Part shown: positions 9,072 through 18,059 of the stretch, piece by piece | How positions within the stretch are numbered: position 1 is the first letter of the stretch | Layout: every line of letters starts with the position of its first letter | Assembly (NCBI GenBank): GCA_965267475.1 | Contig: OZ254079.1 | Span: 1,612,001-1,676,000 of the forward strand | Reading direction: 5' to 3' | DNA length: 64,000 nt | From: JBCBKU01 sp965267475 | GTDB taxonomy: Bacteria; Pseudomonadota; Alphaproteobacteria; Rhodobacterales; Rhodobacteraceae | The notes under the pieces: generated by a model | Database searches by the model: none | Told to the model about the DNA's origin: nothing | Seen by the model: only the letters and a program-made list of their open reading frames with translations | Position numbers and translations under genes: made by a program

Positions 9072-9146
9072 ATGAAACGGCCCCATCTCAGAAGTATGGT
9101 TGCTGCAATGCACATTGATCCAAGATCCGCGCCTGGACGTTCGTGA
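9072..9146 (+). CDS. Possible 24-residue leader peptide
   Basis: A short ORF with a good ribosome site (GAAGGTG, 5 bases before ATG) encodes a basic 24-residue peptide beginning MKRPHLRSMVAAM. Its TGA overlaps the ATG of the DUF2235 gene in a TGATG arrangement, so it could couple translation into that gene, which lacks its own clear ribosome site. No homologue recognised. Confidence 0.35.
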   Translation: MKRPHLRSMVAAMHIDPRSAPGRS

Positions 9147-10243
9147 TGCGCCTACGGTCCGCCATACGCGCGCTGCTGAGCCGTTTCGGGCGAACCGAAA
9201 CCTCGGCCAAAGTCAGTGCACGCGGCCCGGTGGATCATGTGATCATTATCGACGGCACCATGTCGTCGCTGGCGGAAGGTCGGGAATCGAATGCCGGTCT
9301 GACCTATAAGCTGATCTGCGAAACCCAGGATACACAGCGCATCTCGATCCGGTACGAGGCAGGGATCCAGTGGCAGACATGGCGCAAGACGATGGATGTC
9401 ATTGAAGGGCGGGGCATCAACCAGCAAATCCGCGCGGCTTATGGGTTTCTTGCCTCGCGGTACCACCCCGGCGACAGGATTTTCCTGTTCGGTTACTCAC
9501 GGGGCGCTTTTGCTGTCCGCTCGCTCGCGGGGGTGATCGATCAAGTGGGCCTGCTGCGCCCCGAACACGCGACCGAGCGCGGGGTGAAGGTCGCCTATCG
9601 CTACTATGAAGAAGGTGGCGACGCGCAGGCATGCAGCCGGTTCCGCCGCCTGTTCTGCCATGCCGAGACGCCGATCGAGATGGTGGGTGTTTGGGACACC
9701 GTGAAGGCGTTGAGTTTCCGGGCGCCGATCATCTGGCAGATCCGCGAGAAGCGGACACGGTTTCACAACCATGCGCTGGGTCGCTCGGTCCGGCATGGAT
9801 ATCATGCTTTAGCTCTGGACGAGACGCGGGATGCCTTCAAGCCCGTGATGTGGGAAACGACTCCCGATTGGCCGGGTCACGTGGAGCAGGTCTGGTTTCG
9901 CGGCAATCACAGCGACATCGGTGGACAAACCGGCGGCGACGACCGGTTCCGGCCGCTTGCGAACATCCCGCTTGTCTGGATGCTGTCCAAGGCCGAGGAA
10001 TGCGGTTTGACCCTTCCGCAGGGGTGGCGCGCCCGTTTCCCGATGGATGCCGAGGCGCCATCGGTGTCAAGCTTCCGGCGGTGGGGCAAGATCTTTGTGC
10101 TTCGAAGCCGCAGACGCCCCGGTAAGGATCCATCAGAGTCGATCCACCCGACGGCACACTTCCATTATGCCAAGAAGCGTGGACGCTCGGGGGTTGTTGG
10201 GCGTGTTCAGGATGCGGTGTCGACGGTTCGTGGTGCGGGCTGA
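9146..10243 (+). CDS. DUF2235 alpha/beta-hydrolase (Tle1/phospholipase-like)
   Basis: A 365-residue protein of the DUF2235 family. The nucleophile elbow is GYSRG at residues 116-120 (Ser118). Candidate acid and base are in GVWDTVKAL and WFRGNHSDIGGQTGG, matching the triad layout of type VI lipase effectors of the Tle1 class. The N-terminal strand HVIIIDGTMSS also fits. No signal peptide, VgrG, PAAR or immunity gene is nearby, so a housekeeping lipase/esterase is as likely as an effector. A GTG three bases earlier is an alternative start. Confidence 0.75.
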   Translation: MRLRSAIRALLSRFGRTETSAKVSARGPVDHVIIIDGTMSSLAEGRESNAGLTYKLICETQDTQRISIRYEAGIQWQTWRKTMDVIEGRGINQQIRAAYGFLASRYHPGDRIFLFGYSRGAFAVRSLAGVIDQVGLLRPEHATERGVKVAYRYYEEGGDAQACSRFRRLFCHAETPIEMVGVWDTVKALSFRAPIIWQIREKRTRFHNHALGRSVRHGYHALALDETRDAFKPVMWETTPDWPGHVEQVWFRGNHSDIGGQTGGDDRFRPLANIPLVWMLSKAEECGLTLPQGWRARFPMDAEAPSVSSFRRWGKIFVLRSRRRPGKDPSESIHPTAHFHYAKKRGRSGVVGRVQDAVSTVRGAG

Positions 10244-10253
10244 TCGCCCAATG

Positions 10254-11120
10254 TCAGGCCACGTCCCCAAGCGATACAGCCGGTGCTAGGCCAAGTGCGA
10301 ACAGAACTTCGCGCGTTAGCGCCGGTTTGTTCAGCGTATAGAAATGCAGGTCTTCGACGCCCTCTTCTATGAGATCCGAGCACAATTCAGTACAGACTGA
10401 AATCGCCAGAAGATCGGCCCGGTCGTCTCGGATCGCCTTGCCAAATGCATCTGCCAGCCAGCTCGGGACGGGGGCGCCGCAACGTGATGCGAATTTCTGA
10501 ACACCCGTCCAGTTCTCGATTGGCAGGATGCCGGGAATAATGGGCGCCGTGATGCCCGCCGCGGCACACCGGTCACGGAAGCGCAGGAACGTTTCGGCCT
10601 CAAAGAAAAACTGGGTGATCGCCGACCCAGCGCCCGCGTCTATCTTGCGTTTCAGCCAGTCGACATCGGATTGATCATCAGCGGCTTCGGGGTGACGGTC
10701 AGGATAGGCGCCGACACGGATATGAAACTTGCCCGTTTCGGCCAGGGCTTCGACCAGTTCGACGCTTGATGCAAAACCGTCCGGATGAGGCACAAATGCG
10801 CCCTGATCCTTTGGCGGATCGCCCCGGAGCGCCACCAATTCGGTGACCCCGGCCTCGGCGTACCGATCTGCAATTTCCAGCGTTTCCGCCTTCGACGCAT
10901 CCACGCACGTCAGATGCGCTGCAACCTTCAGCCCGGTATGCTTTCCAATGGTCGTCACGGCTTCATGCGTCAGATCGCGTGTGGTGCCGCCCGCGCCATA
11001 AGTGACCGAGACGAACTCGGGACCCGTCGGCGCGAGCGCTTGCACCGCGTCCCAAAGCCGAAACGAGCCCTCCAGTGACTGGGGTGGAAAGAACTCGAAG
11101 GAAACACGGGGGTTCGGCAT
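10254..11120 (-). CDS. metF: Methylenetetrahydrofolate reductase
   Basis: A 288-residue TIM-barrel flavoenzyme reducing 5,10-methylene-THF to 5-methyl-THF for methionine synthesis. The start VSFEFFPPQS, the FAD/folate segment FVSVTYGAGGTTRD, ELVALRGDPP and the SAITQFFFEAETFLRF motif are all present. The start MPNPRVSF is preceded by AAGGCG. It is divergent from a MetR-like LysR regulator, the standard arrangement for control by homocysteine. Confidence 0.95.
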   Translation of the reverse strand: MPNPRVSFEFFPPQSLEGSFRLWDAVQALAPTGPEFVSVTYGAGGTTRDLTHEAVTTIGKHTGLKVAAHLTCVDASKAETLEIADRYAEAGVTELVALRGDPPKDQGAFVPHPDGFASSVELVEALAETGKFHIRVGAYPDRHPEAADDQSDVDWLKRKIDAGAGSAITQFFFEAETFLRFRDRCAAAGITAPIIPGILPIENWTGVQKFASRCGAPVPSWLADAFGKAIRDDRADLLAISVCTELCSDLIEEGVEDLHFYTLNKPALTREVLFALGLAPAVSLGDVA

Positions 11121-11169
11121 GGGACGCCTTTCTGACTTGGGATGTCTGCTTGTCCCACGGGCGCACATG

Positions 11170-11182
11170 TGAGACAAATTCA
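11170..11182. promoter_or_regulatory. Putative MetR box
   Basis: TGAGACAAATTCA matches the enterobacterial MetR consensus TGAA-N5-TTCA with one mismatch and lies in the 90-base region shared by metF and the metR-like gene. Position and partner gene make it a credible MetR target. Confidence 0.5.
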
Positions 11183-11203
11183 TAATCCTCAAGAAGATTA
11201 TGA
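11180..11203. repeat. Perfect 8-base inverted repeat in metF/metR promoter
   Basis: Arms TCATAATC and GATTATGA are separated by 8 bases and sit immediately next to the MetR-like box, just before the regulator's GTG start. It may be a second operator half-site pair (autoregulation) or an RNA hairpin in the regulator's leader. Confidence 0.45.
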
Positions 11204-11210
11204 GCGCGCC

Positions 11211-12131
11211 GTGCATATTGAGTTTCGACATCTTCGGACGATCAAGGCCATCCATGACTCAGGCGGGCTGGCGCGCGCTGCCGACACGCTGAACATCACG
11301 CAATCTGCTTTGTCGCATCAAATCAAAGGGATAGAGGCACAAGCAGGGGTGGAATTATTCGTCCGCCGATCCAAGCCCTTAAAGCTTTCGGCGGCCGGAC
11401 AGCGTTTGTTGCGGGCAGCCGAGAAGATCCTGCCGGAAATCGCGGCACTTGAGGACGAATTTGACGGGCTCAGGCGCGGCAAGTCCGGGCGGCTTCACAT
11501 CGCCATCGAATGCCACGCCTGTTTTGAATGGCTTTTTCCGGTGCTCGAAAAGTTTCGTCAGGCATGGCCGGATGTCGATGTCGATATTCGTCCGGGGTTG
11601 GCCTTCGACGCGTTGCCTGCTTTGCAGCGCGAAGAAGTCGATCTTGTCGTTTCCTCTGATCCCGAGGACCTGCCGCATACCGAGTTCACGCCGCTCTTCG
11701 ACTATGAACCCGTTTTTGTGGCGTCGTCCCAACATCCCTTGGCCGCCAAGGAATTCGTGGTAGCCGAAGATTTTCGCGATGAGCTTCTCATCACCTATCC
11801 GGTCGAACGGTCCCGACTGGATGTCTTCAGTCAGCTTCTGATGCCCGCGGGCGTGGAACCGCGCGGGATCCGCCAAGTGGAGCTGACTGCGGTGATCCTG
11901 CTTCTGGTCGCGTCCAATCGCGGTGTCGCAGTTCTGCCGGACTGGGTCGTGCGCGAGGTCCGTTACAGTTCTGACTATGTGACCCGTCCACTTACGGAAA
12001 AAGGCGTCACCAGAAGGCTTTACGCGGCGACCCGGACAGATGACACATCCTTGCCCTTCATGGCCCATCTATTGCGGTTGGCCCGAACGGAGCCGGTGAA
12101 ACTGCAACGCGCCATGCCTGAAAAGGTGTAG
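11211..12131 (+). CDS. metR: LysR-family regulator, MetR-like
   Basis: A 306-residue LysR regulator. The N-terminal helix-turn-helix reads FRHLRTIKAIHDSGGLARAADTLNITQSALSHQIKGIE, with the MetR-like opening (V/M)HIEFRHLRTI; the effector domain follows. The GTG is preferred because family members start at this residue and the upstream codons overlap the operator region. Divergence from metF supports regulation of methionine genes with homocysteine as likely co-effector (known for MetR). Confidence 0.85.
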   Translation: MHIEFRHLRTIKAIHDSGGLARAADTLNITQSALSHQIKGIEAQAGVELFVRRSKPLKLSAAGQRLLRAAEKILPEIAALEDEFDGLRRGKSGRLHIAIECHACFEWLFPVLEKFRQAWPDVDVDIRPGLAFDALPALQREEVDLVVSSDPEDLPHTEFTPLFDYEPVFVASSQHPLAAKEFVVAEDFRDELLITYPVERSRLDVFSQLLMPAGVEPRGIRQVELTAVILLLVASNRGVAVLPDWVVREVRYSSDYVTRPLTEKGVTRRLYAATRTDDTSLPFMAHLLRLARTEPVKLQRAMPEKV

Positions 12132-12189
12132 CCGCAGCTTGTTGGTCTCAGTCGCCCTAGCACAGATCTTATCATCCGTGGCCAGCGAC

Positions 12190-13107
12190 ATGCGCCGGTT
12201 GCCTGTCGCTTTTGCCATTACGGTTTTCGGTGTAACCGCATCCGCCGATCACCTAAGGCCATCGCTTTGGGTATTGGATCCGGGGGACGGGCGACCCACG
12301 GGCAACCTGTCTCTCGCGACGCCGCGAACAGCCATCGTGAACAAGGTCGATGCCAAGGATCTTGAGTTGGTCGGCCGGTTAATCCCGTTTGTCAGTTCGA
12401 CAAGTGGCATCCGATGTGACGGGAACTTCAGCGAAAGCGGTCCGCTTTCCCTCGCGCATGGTGATGTGGTGATACTCAGCGCTGCCACGGGCAGATGCGA
12501 AAACATCTCGGTTGTGTCCCGCGATCGGGACGTTGCGCGCAATCTGTCTGCGTCCTGGGTGTCGGGTCCCCCAAAACCGATCCTGGATGTTGTCGAATTC
12601 AGCCCGGACGCGTTCAAGTCGGACAGCTTGTCGTCAACGGTACCGCCGGATGGTCCAAGCGGTCTTCCTTCGGTGGCCGAAGTGCAAGACGCGCTGGCAA
12701 GTCTGGGATACGATCCCGGTCCGATAGACAACGTCATGGGCGTAAGAACCCGGGAAGCGCTTGCGGCGTTCAGGACGCGACATCCTCAACTTCTGAACGA
12801 TACGGATACCGCGGCAACATCCGGGCTTTGGTACCACTTGTCAGTCGCCCGGGACGCCATGTCAAAGGCGGTTCATCTGGCGGACGGGTCGGAAATTACT
12901 CCGCAGGCGGTGTTTTGGCTGTCCGTGGATCTGTCCGGCGACGCGACGGTCATCGGCGGGGCCAAAGCATCCTTCCCGCTCGAAGAAGCGGCGAGGTTTC
13001 AGGACATTCTGCCAGCGCTTGCGGGTCGGATCGGCGCCGGGAAGACCGTTGCGATCTGGTACACCGAGGACCTTAAGACCTTGGGCGCTATTTCCGATCG
13101 GAACTAG
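12190..13107 (+). CDS. Secreted protein with peptidoglycan-binding domain
   Basis: A 305-residue exported protein: signal peptide MRRLPVAFAITVFGVTASA, an N-terminal beta-rich region without a recognised family, and a PG_binding_1 type domain at about residues 165-205 (VQDALASLGYDPGPIDNVMGVRTREALAAFR). The rest is unassigned. No clear ribosome site, so an upstream TTG cannot be excluded. Its 3' end overlaps the convergent MFS gene by 20 bases. Confidence 0.65.
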   Translation: MRRLPVAFAITVFGVTASADHLRPSLWVLDPGDGRPTGNLSLATPRTAIVNKVDAKDLELVGRLIPFVSSTSGIRCDGNFSESGPLSLAHGDVVILSAATGRCENISVVSRDRDVARNLSASWVSGPPKPILDVVEFSPDAFKSDSLSSTVPPDGPSGLPSVAEVQDALASLGYDPGPIDNVMGVRTREALAAFRTRHPQLLNDTDTAATSGLWYHLSVARDAMSKAVHLADGSEITPQAVFWLSVDLSGDATVIGGAKASFPLEEAARFQDILPALAGRIGAGKTVAIWYTEDLKTLGAISDRN

Positions 13108-14332
13108 CGTCTTCCTTGTCGCGAAGGCGTGCCAGAAGGCGTCCAATCGTGAATGTGGTTCGCGGTGCATAGATATATGGCGTCCGTTCCGCCTCGGTTG
13201 GGCGGGCCCGCATCCGAAGCAGACCGAACACGATCAGCGCCACATGGGCGACCGAGATGAACAGGAACATTGCTGATGGTGCGTACCAGTCGATCAGCAA
13301 GGACACGACATAGGGCGACACAATCGACCCCGCCGCAAATAGGAACATAAGCGCCGCCGACAGTTCAATCCGTTCCTCGGAGTTGGCAAAATCATGCGCG
13401 TGCGCGGCAGAGACGGAGTAGATCGGAAACGTCGTGAACCCAAAAAGCCCCGCGGTCAGGAAGACAGCAGTGGTGCCGCCGCCACTTGCCATGATCGTGA
13501 CGGCGGATGACAGGATTGCCGCAACGGACAGCCAGATCAGCACCCAACGCCGGTCATATTTGTCGGCCAGCCAGCCCGCCGGGTATTGCGCGATGGCGCC
13601 GCCAAGAACGAATGCGGCCAGGAACAGTGCGATCTGGTCGGCGGTCAGTCCAACTTCGACACCATAGATCGGTCCGGCCATCCGAAAAGCAGCACCGGTC
13701 AGACCCGCAACCAGGACCCCCAAGGCCGCCAATGGGGACTTGGCAAAGGCCATCCCGGGTTTCAGGCGGGGCGCATCAGGAAGTTCGGGTTGTTTCACCC
13801 GTGTGACTGCAAGGGGCAAAAGTGCCGCGCAACAGAGCAGGGCGAGGATGTTGTACGAGACATAGCTGACGGGTTCGAGCACGCCGATCAAAAGCTGCGC
13901 GCCTAGCGATCCGACGATATCGACCACGCGGTACGTGCCCATGGCCCGGCCCCGCGTTTCGTTCGTGACCTTGGCCTGCAACCAGCTTTCGATGATCGTG
14001 TAACTGCCCGCGATGCAGATGCCCGTCAGCACCCGAAACCCGGCCCAGGCAATCGGGTCATAGATCAGCGTATGGGCGAGGATCCCGACCGTGCCGGCGG
14101 CGGTGAAGGCCGCAAAGGACCGTGAATGCCCGACAGCCCCCATCAGGCGCGGGGCGATCCAGCAGCCGATGAAAAAGCCAAAGAAATGGGCCGAGCCCAG
14201 AAGACCGACCTCGCCGCGTGAAAACTCTAGTTGGAGCCCGGACAAGACGTCCAACGGTCCAAGCCCGCCCGAGCCCAACTGCAACAGAAGGACGGACAGG
14301 AACGCGGCGGCAAAGGAAATCAACAGGCGCAT
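13088..14332 (-). CDS. MFS transporter (YcaD-like)
   Basis: A 414-residue permease with 12 predicted membrane segments. Its landmarks are the loop motif SAHFFGFFIGCWIAPRLMGAVGH in the first half and WLADKYDRRWVL between helices 8 and 9, as in the MFS signature. It resembles the YcaD subgroup, whose substrates are unknown. Single gene, convergent with the upstream secreted protein. Confidence 0.85.
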   Translation of the reverse strand: MRLLISFAAAFLSVLLLQLGSGGLGPLDVLSGLQLEFSRGEVGLLGSAHFFGFFIGCWIAPRLMGAVGHSRSFAAFTAAGTVGILAHTLIYDPIAWAGFRVLTGICIAGSYTIIESWLQAKVTNETRGRAMGTYRVVDIVGSLGAQLLIGVLEPVSYVSYNILALLCCAALLPLAVTRVKQPELPDAPRLKPGMAFAKSPLAALGVLVAGLTGAAFRMAGPIYGVEVGLTADQIALFLAAFVLGGAIAQYPAGWLADKYDRRWVLIWLSVAAILSSAVTIMASGGGTTAVFLTAGLFGFTTFPIYSVSAAHAHDFANSEERIELSAALMFLFAAGSIVSPYVVSLLIDWYAPSAMFLFISVAHVALIVFGLLRMRARPTEAERTPYIYAPRTTFTIGRLLARLRDKEDASSDRK

Positions 14333-14417
14333 GGGTCTTTGCCCCTCATCGCCTGTTCTTCGGGCCCTGACTAGTGCTTATTCGACGGCGAGCGGTCGTA
14401 TTTGAGCCCCAGGGCCA

Positions 14418-14981
14418 TTATTGGCGCGTGACGCGGGTGATGATGTCCAACTCGATGGTCGGTCCAACGAATTGCGGGAAGCCCGTGGCGCCGAAGGCCC
14501 GGCGATCGATGGACCCTTGCAACCGAACCGAAAGGCGATCGAACCCGGTGGCGCCTTGGGGTCGGAAAAGTTGCGCATCAAGCGTGATCGGACGCGTGAC
14601 ACCGCGGATCGTGATGTCGCCGTCCACTTTGGCGGCAAAGGCCGCTGTGGGGCGGACGCGTCGGCTTTGGAAGGTGATCGTGGGATGGGCCGAGGTGTTC
14701 AGGACCGACGTGCCGCGCATTGCATCCGTGGCGAAGAACAAGCCGGCCGTGGCCTGACTGGCCGCAAGGGTGGCACTGACCCGGCTGTTGGCGAAACGGT
14801 CAAGGTCCAGAACCACGTTGGCCTGACTGATCGGGATATTGCCCTTCGTGTCGCTGCCGTTCAGCGTATAGGTGAAGCCTACGACCGAGTTGTCGCGATC
14901 CAGGGCGTAAGGAACAGGCTCGGCCCAGGCGGGTGTGGCCAGGGCGATAAGCAGCGGGAGGAGGGCGAAGGTTTGTTTCAT
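14418..14981 (-). CDS. YceI family periplasmic protein
   Basis: A 187-residue protein with a cleavable signal (MKQTFALLPLLIALATPAWA) and the lipocalin-like YceI barrel: YALDRDNSVVGFTYTLNG at the start, NTSAHPTITFQSRRV in the middle, GDITIRGVTRPITLDAQL near the end. YceI proteins bind isoprenoid or polyprenoid lipids in the periplasm. No quinone or cytochrome gene is adjacent to narrow the role. Confidence 0.9.
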   Translation of the reverse strand: MKQTFALLPLLIALATPAWAEPVPYALDRDNSVVGFTYTLNGSDTKGNIPISQANVVLDLDRFANSRVSATLAASQATAGLFFATDAMRGTSVLNTSAHPTITFQSRRVRPTAAFAAKVDGDITIRGVTRPITLDAQLFRPQGATGFDRLSVRLQGSIDRRAFGATGFPQFVGPTIELDIITRVTRQ

Positions 14982-15017
14982 GGCGCCTATGTAGGGGCAG
15001 ATCTTATCGCAGACCTC

Positions 15018-15662
15018 TCATTTTTCTGCGAGATCCGCGCGAGCACCCAAACTCAGACCACCGCCAGCCCGTGGTCGTACGTGCCAATGGCTCTCGGGCT
15101 GGGTGCGGGCGCGAAGCCGTGACAGCCGCCACGAAGAGGACCGGTCCGCCTTATGCGTGGGATGAAAGGCCCAGCGGCTTTCGATACCTTGCGCGCCGCC
15201 CGACCCCGGCGTCAGGATCAGCCCGATGGGGGCATGATCCCCCTCGGCCGCGCCGGTTTCGGCCGCCAGATGCAGCCGCCGCACCGGCGTCAGGGCAGGG
15301 GGCCCGGGCAGATCCGCCACGACCAGGGGCACCGCCCCGCTGCGCAGAGCCTCTTCCATGGTCCAAAGCAGATCCTCGGCCCGGCATGGGGTCATGAAGG
15401 TCAGCCGCCCGGGGTTCAGAAAGCGCGTGACGGCCACGGGGTTCAAGGCTTCGGCTGTCCAGGCTGGGCGGATCCAGAAGACGGGCCCCGTCATCTCGCG
15501 GCCCAGGGTCAAGGCCAGCGTTCGCCGGGCTGTGCCGCAGAATTCATGCACGCGACCCGGGGCGAGCGTCAGGTCACCCAGAAACTGCTGTCCCCGCCGC
15601 TGATCGGACGAACGGCGGCGATGGCCTTGGGTCAGAAGATGGGGGGCGAAGGCTTCGGACAT
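15018..15662 (-). CDS. imuA: ImuA-like SOS protein
   Basis: A 214-residue RecA-fold protein resembling alphaproteobacterial ImuA. Diagnostic segments are GRVHEFCGTARRTLALTL, GPVFWIRPAW, EDLLWTMEEALRSGAVPLVV and LTPVRRLHLAAE. ImuA works with ImuB and DnaE2 in damage-induced mutagenic repair. A perfect LexA box 16 bases upstream supports SOS control. Neither imuB nor dnaE2 follows: the next gene downstream is yceI. So this is a stand-alone copy, or the partners lie elsewhere. Confidence 0.75.
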   Translation of the reverse strand: MSEAFAPHLLTQGHRRRSSDQRRGQQFLGDLTLAPGRVHEFCGTARRTLALTLGREMTGPVFWIRPAWTAEALNPVAVTRFLNPGRLTFMTPCRAEDLLWTMEEALRSGAVPLVVADLPGPPALTPVRRLHLAAETGAAEGDHAPIGLILTPGSGGAQGIESRWAFHPTHKADRSSSWRLSRLRARTQPESHWHVRPRAGGGLSLGARADLAEK

Positions 15663-15678
15663 CGAAGAACGCTAGCAT

Positions 15679-15693
15679 GTTCTTATTTTGTTC
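15679..15693. promoter_or_regulatory. LexA box upstream of imuA
   Basis: GTTC-TTATTTT-GTTC is an exact match to the alphaproteobacterial LexA direct repeat GTTC-N7-GTTC. It ends 16 bases before the imuA start, where bound LexA would block the promoter. The remaining ~250 bases to the aldo/keto reductase gene show no gene. Confidence 0.8.
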
Positions 15694-15948
15694 TCAAGAC
15701 TTCCGCTTGGGCATCGTCCTGAAGCCACACTGGACGCAACGGGCCGGAACCCTCTCTCTCAACCGCCAAAATTACACGCCGTCTCCCGGGGGAGCGCATG
15801 GCAGGCATAACACAAGGGCATCGATCATCGCGGCGACACCGCACCCCATCCGTGTTGAGATTTCGCGGGAACGATAAACGCCCCGCGCTCTTGCGCCTCT
15901 GACGTTAGGCATTAGGTTTGCGCTAACGCGATAGAGGACTGCCCCCCG

Positions 15949-16995
15949 ATGAAAATGACGACACTGGGCCGCACAGGCATTGCGGTCAGCGAATATTGCC
16001 TTGGCACTATGACTTTTGGCACTCAAACATCCGAAGCCGAGGGCCATGCCCAGATCGACCGCTCGCTTGAGGCCGGGATCAACTTCATGGACACGGCCGA
16101 AATGTATCCGGTCAACCCTGTCCGTGCCGAGACCGTGGGCGGAACTGAAACGATCATTGGCAATTGGAATGCCAAGTCCGGCAAGCGCGACCAATGGGTG
16201 ATCGCCACGAAAGTGTCGGGCTATAACGAACGCTTCGTGCGCCAGGGTCAGCCGGTGACAGGGGCCACCGTGCGAGAAGCCTTCGAAGGATCCCTGAAGC
16301 GGCTTCAGACCGATTACATCGATCTCTACCAATTGCACTGGCCGAACCGGGGGTCGTTCCAGTTCCGGCAAAACTGGACCTATGACCCGTCAAACCATGA
16401 TCCGGCAGCGGAATTTGCCGCGATGGTCGACGTGATGGAGGCGCTGAAGGATCTGGTGGATCAGGGCAAGCTGCGCGCCTGGGGGCTGTCCAATGAAAGC
16501 GTCTGGGGCACGATGATGTGGAACAAGGCCGCCGAGGAAACCGGCGGGCCGCGTGTTGCCTCGATCCAGAACGAATATTCCCTGCTCGACCGGATCTATG
16601 ACACCGATCAGGCGGAAATGTCGGCGAACGAAGACGTGACCCTTTTGGCGTTCTCGCCATTGGCCTGCGGGCTTTTGACCGGCAAGTACCAGCACGGTGC
16701 GGTGCCCCAGGGCTCGCGTCTGCAAGTTGGCGGCGGCAATATGGGCGGACGCGTGACCGAGCGGGTGTTCCCGGCGGTCGATGCCTATTTGGGAATCGCT
16801 GCGAAATACGGGCTGGATCCGGTGCATATGGCGCTGAACTGGACCCTGACCCGGCCCTTCCCCGTCATTCCGATTTTTGGGGCCACGACCATGGAGCAGT
16901 TGGAAGTGGCCCTGGACGGGATCGACGGCACGGTTCCGGACGAGGCTTTGGCCGAGATCACCGAGGCCCACAAAGCGCACCCGTTGCCTTACTGA
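15949..16995 (+). CDS. Aldo/keto reductase (Tas-like)
   Basis: A 348-residue NADPH-dependent oxidoreductase with the complete catalytic tetrad Asp48, Tyr53, Lys88 and His130. Cofactor-site segments are LGTMTFG near the N-terminus and VIPIFGATTMEQLE near the C-terminus. It belongs to the Tas/YghZ-like group acting on aldehydes; the physiological substrate is unknown. Single gene. Confidence 0.9.
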   Translation: MKMTTLGRTGIAVSEYCLGTMTFGTQTSEAEGHAQIDRSLEAGINFMDTAEMYPVNPVRAETVGGTETIIGNWNAKSGKRDQWVIATKVSGYNERFVRQGQPVTGATVREAFEGSLKRLQTDYIDLYQLHWPNRGSFQFRQNWTYDPSNHDPAAEFAAMVDVMEALKDLVDQGKLRAWGLSNESVWGTMMWNKAAEETGGPRVASIQNEYSLLDRIYDTDQAEMSANEDVTLLAFSPLACGLLTGKYQHGAVPQGSRLQVGGGNMGGRVTERVFPAVDAYLGIAAKYGLDPVHMALNWTLTRPFPVIPIFGATTMEQLEVALDGIDGTVPDEALAEITEAHKAHPLPY

Positions 16996-17033
16996 GCGCT
17001 GCGCGCAAGATGCTTACCTGACCCCCATCCTGG

Positions 17034-17053
17034 CCTTCCCCATGGGGGGAAGG
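17034..17053. terminator. Hairpin between aldo/keto reductase and BKACE genes
   Basis: A perfect 8-base inverted repeat (CCTTCCCC / GGGGAAGG) with an ATGG loop sits about 40 bases after the reductase stop. There is no T-run, so it may be a Rho-linked or weak terminator rather than a classic intrinsic one. Confidence 0.4.
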
Positions 17054-17147
17054 AAGCGCCTTGCAGGCCGACCCAGTCGTGGATGGGTCAATTGCAGCTT
17101 GCGGCGGGGCGCGTTTCGCGATTCTGTCCTGGGTGGGAGGGTCGCCA

Positions 17148-18059
17148 ATGCCGCTTGCCATGAACCGTGAGGTGTTCATCACCTGCGCCTTGACCGGGTC
17201 TGGCCAGACCCAGGACAAAAGCCCGCACGTACCCCGATCTCCAAAAGAGATTGCCGAAAGCGCGGTCGAAGCGGCCAAGGCGGGCGCGGCGGTCGTTCAT
17301 GCCCATGTCCGAGACCCGGATACAGGAGCGCCGTCCCGGGATCTGGCCTTGTATCGCGAAGTGACGGACCGGGTCCGGGACGCCGAGGTGGATATGGTTT
17401 TGAATCTGACCGCCGGGATGGGCGGCGATCTTGTGTTTGGCGGCGCCAAGGCGCCATTGCCATTGGTCGCGGGCACGGACATGGCGGGGGCGGAAGAACG
17501 CGTGGCCCATATTGCGGCCTGTTTGCCGGAAATCGCGACGCTCGATTGCGGCACGATGAATTTCGCCGAGGCCGATTACGTTATGACCAACACGCCTGGC
17601 ATGTTGGAGGCCATGGGCCGCGCCATGACCGGGCTCGGCGTGAAACCCGAGATTGAGGCCTTTGACACGGGCCACCTTTGGCTGGCCAAGCGCCTGGTCC
17701 AGGATGGCGTTCTGGACGCGCCTGCCCTTGTGCAGCTTTGTATGGGCGTCCCCTGGGGCGCGCCTGACGATCTACCGACCTTTCTTGCCATGGTGCAGGC
17801 GGTCCCCGCGGGGTGGACATTTTCGGCCTTCTCGCTTGGCCGCCACCAGATGCCATTCGTGGCGGCCGCAGTTCTGGCGGGCGGGAATGTGCGCGTCGGG
17901 CTTGAGGATAATCTGATGCTGGACAAAGGCGTTCTGGCGACCAATGGTCAGCTTGTGGAACGGGCAGTGACGATCGTGGAAAACTTGGGCGCGCGGGTGA
18001 TCGGGCCTGATGCGGTGAGAGCCCGTCTTGGTTTGGTGAAACGGGCGCCTCAGCCATGA
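17148..18059 (+). CDS. BKACE family enzyme, likely 3-dehydrocarnitine cleavage
   Basis: A 303-residue TIM-barrel beta-keto acid cleavage enzyme. The zinc-binding HAH is in AAVVHAHVRDPDTG, followed by NLTAGMGG and the conserved GVPWG and VGLEDN segments. BKACE members condense a beta-keto acid with acetyl-CoA and release acetoacetate plus a new CoA ester. The operon ends in a carnitine dehydrogenase/thioesterase, so the substrate here is probably 3-dehydrocarnitine, giving betainyl-CoA. Start chosen at the ATG after GGGAGG; a second ATG lies four codons on. It overlaps the next gene by four bases. Confidence 0.85.
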   Translation: MPLAMNREVFITCALTGSGQTQDKSPHVPRSPKEIAESAVEAAKAGAAVVHAHVRDPDTGAPSRDLALYREVTDRVRDAEVDMVLNLTAGMGGDLVFGGAKAPLPLVAGTDMAGAEERVAHIAACLPEIATLDCGTMNFAEADYVMTNTPGMLEAMGRAMTGLGVKPEIEAFDTGHLWLAKRLVQDGVLDAPALVQLCMGVPWGAPDDLPTFLAMVQAVPAGWTFSAFSLGRHQMPFVAAAVLAGGNVRVGLEDNLMLDKGVLATNGQLVERAVTIVENLGARVIGPDAVRARLGLVKRAPQP

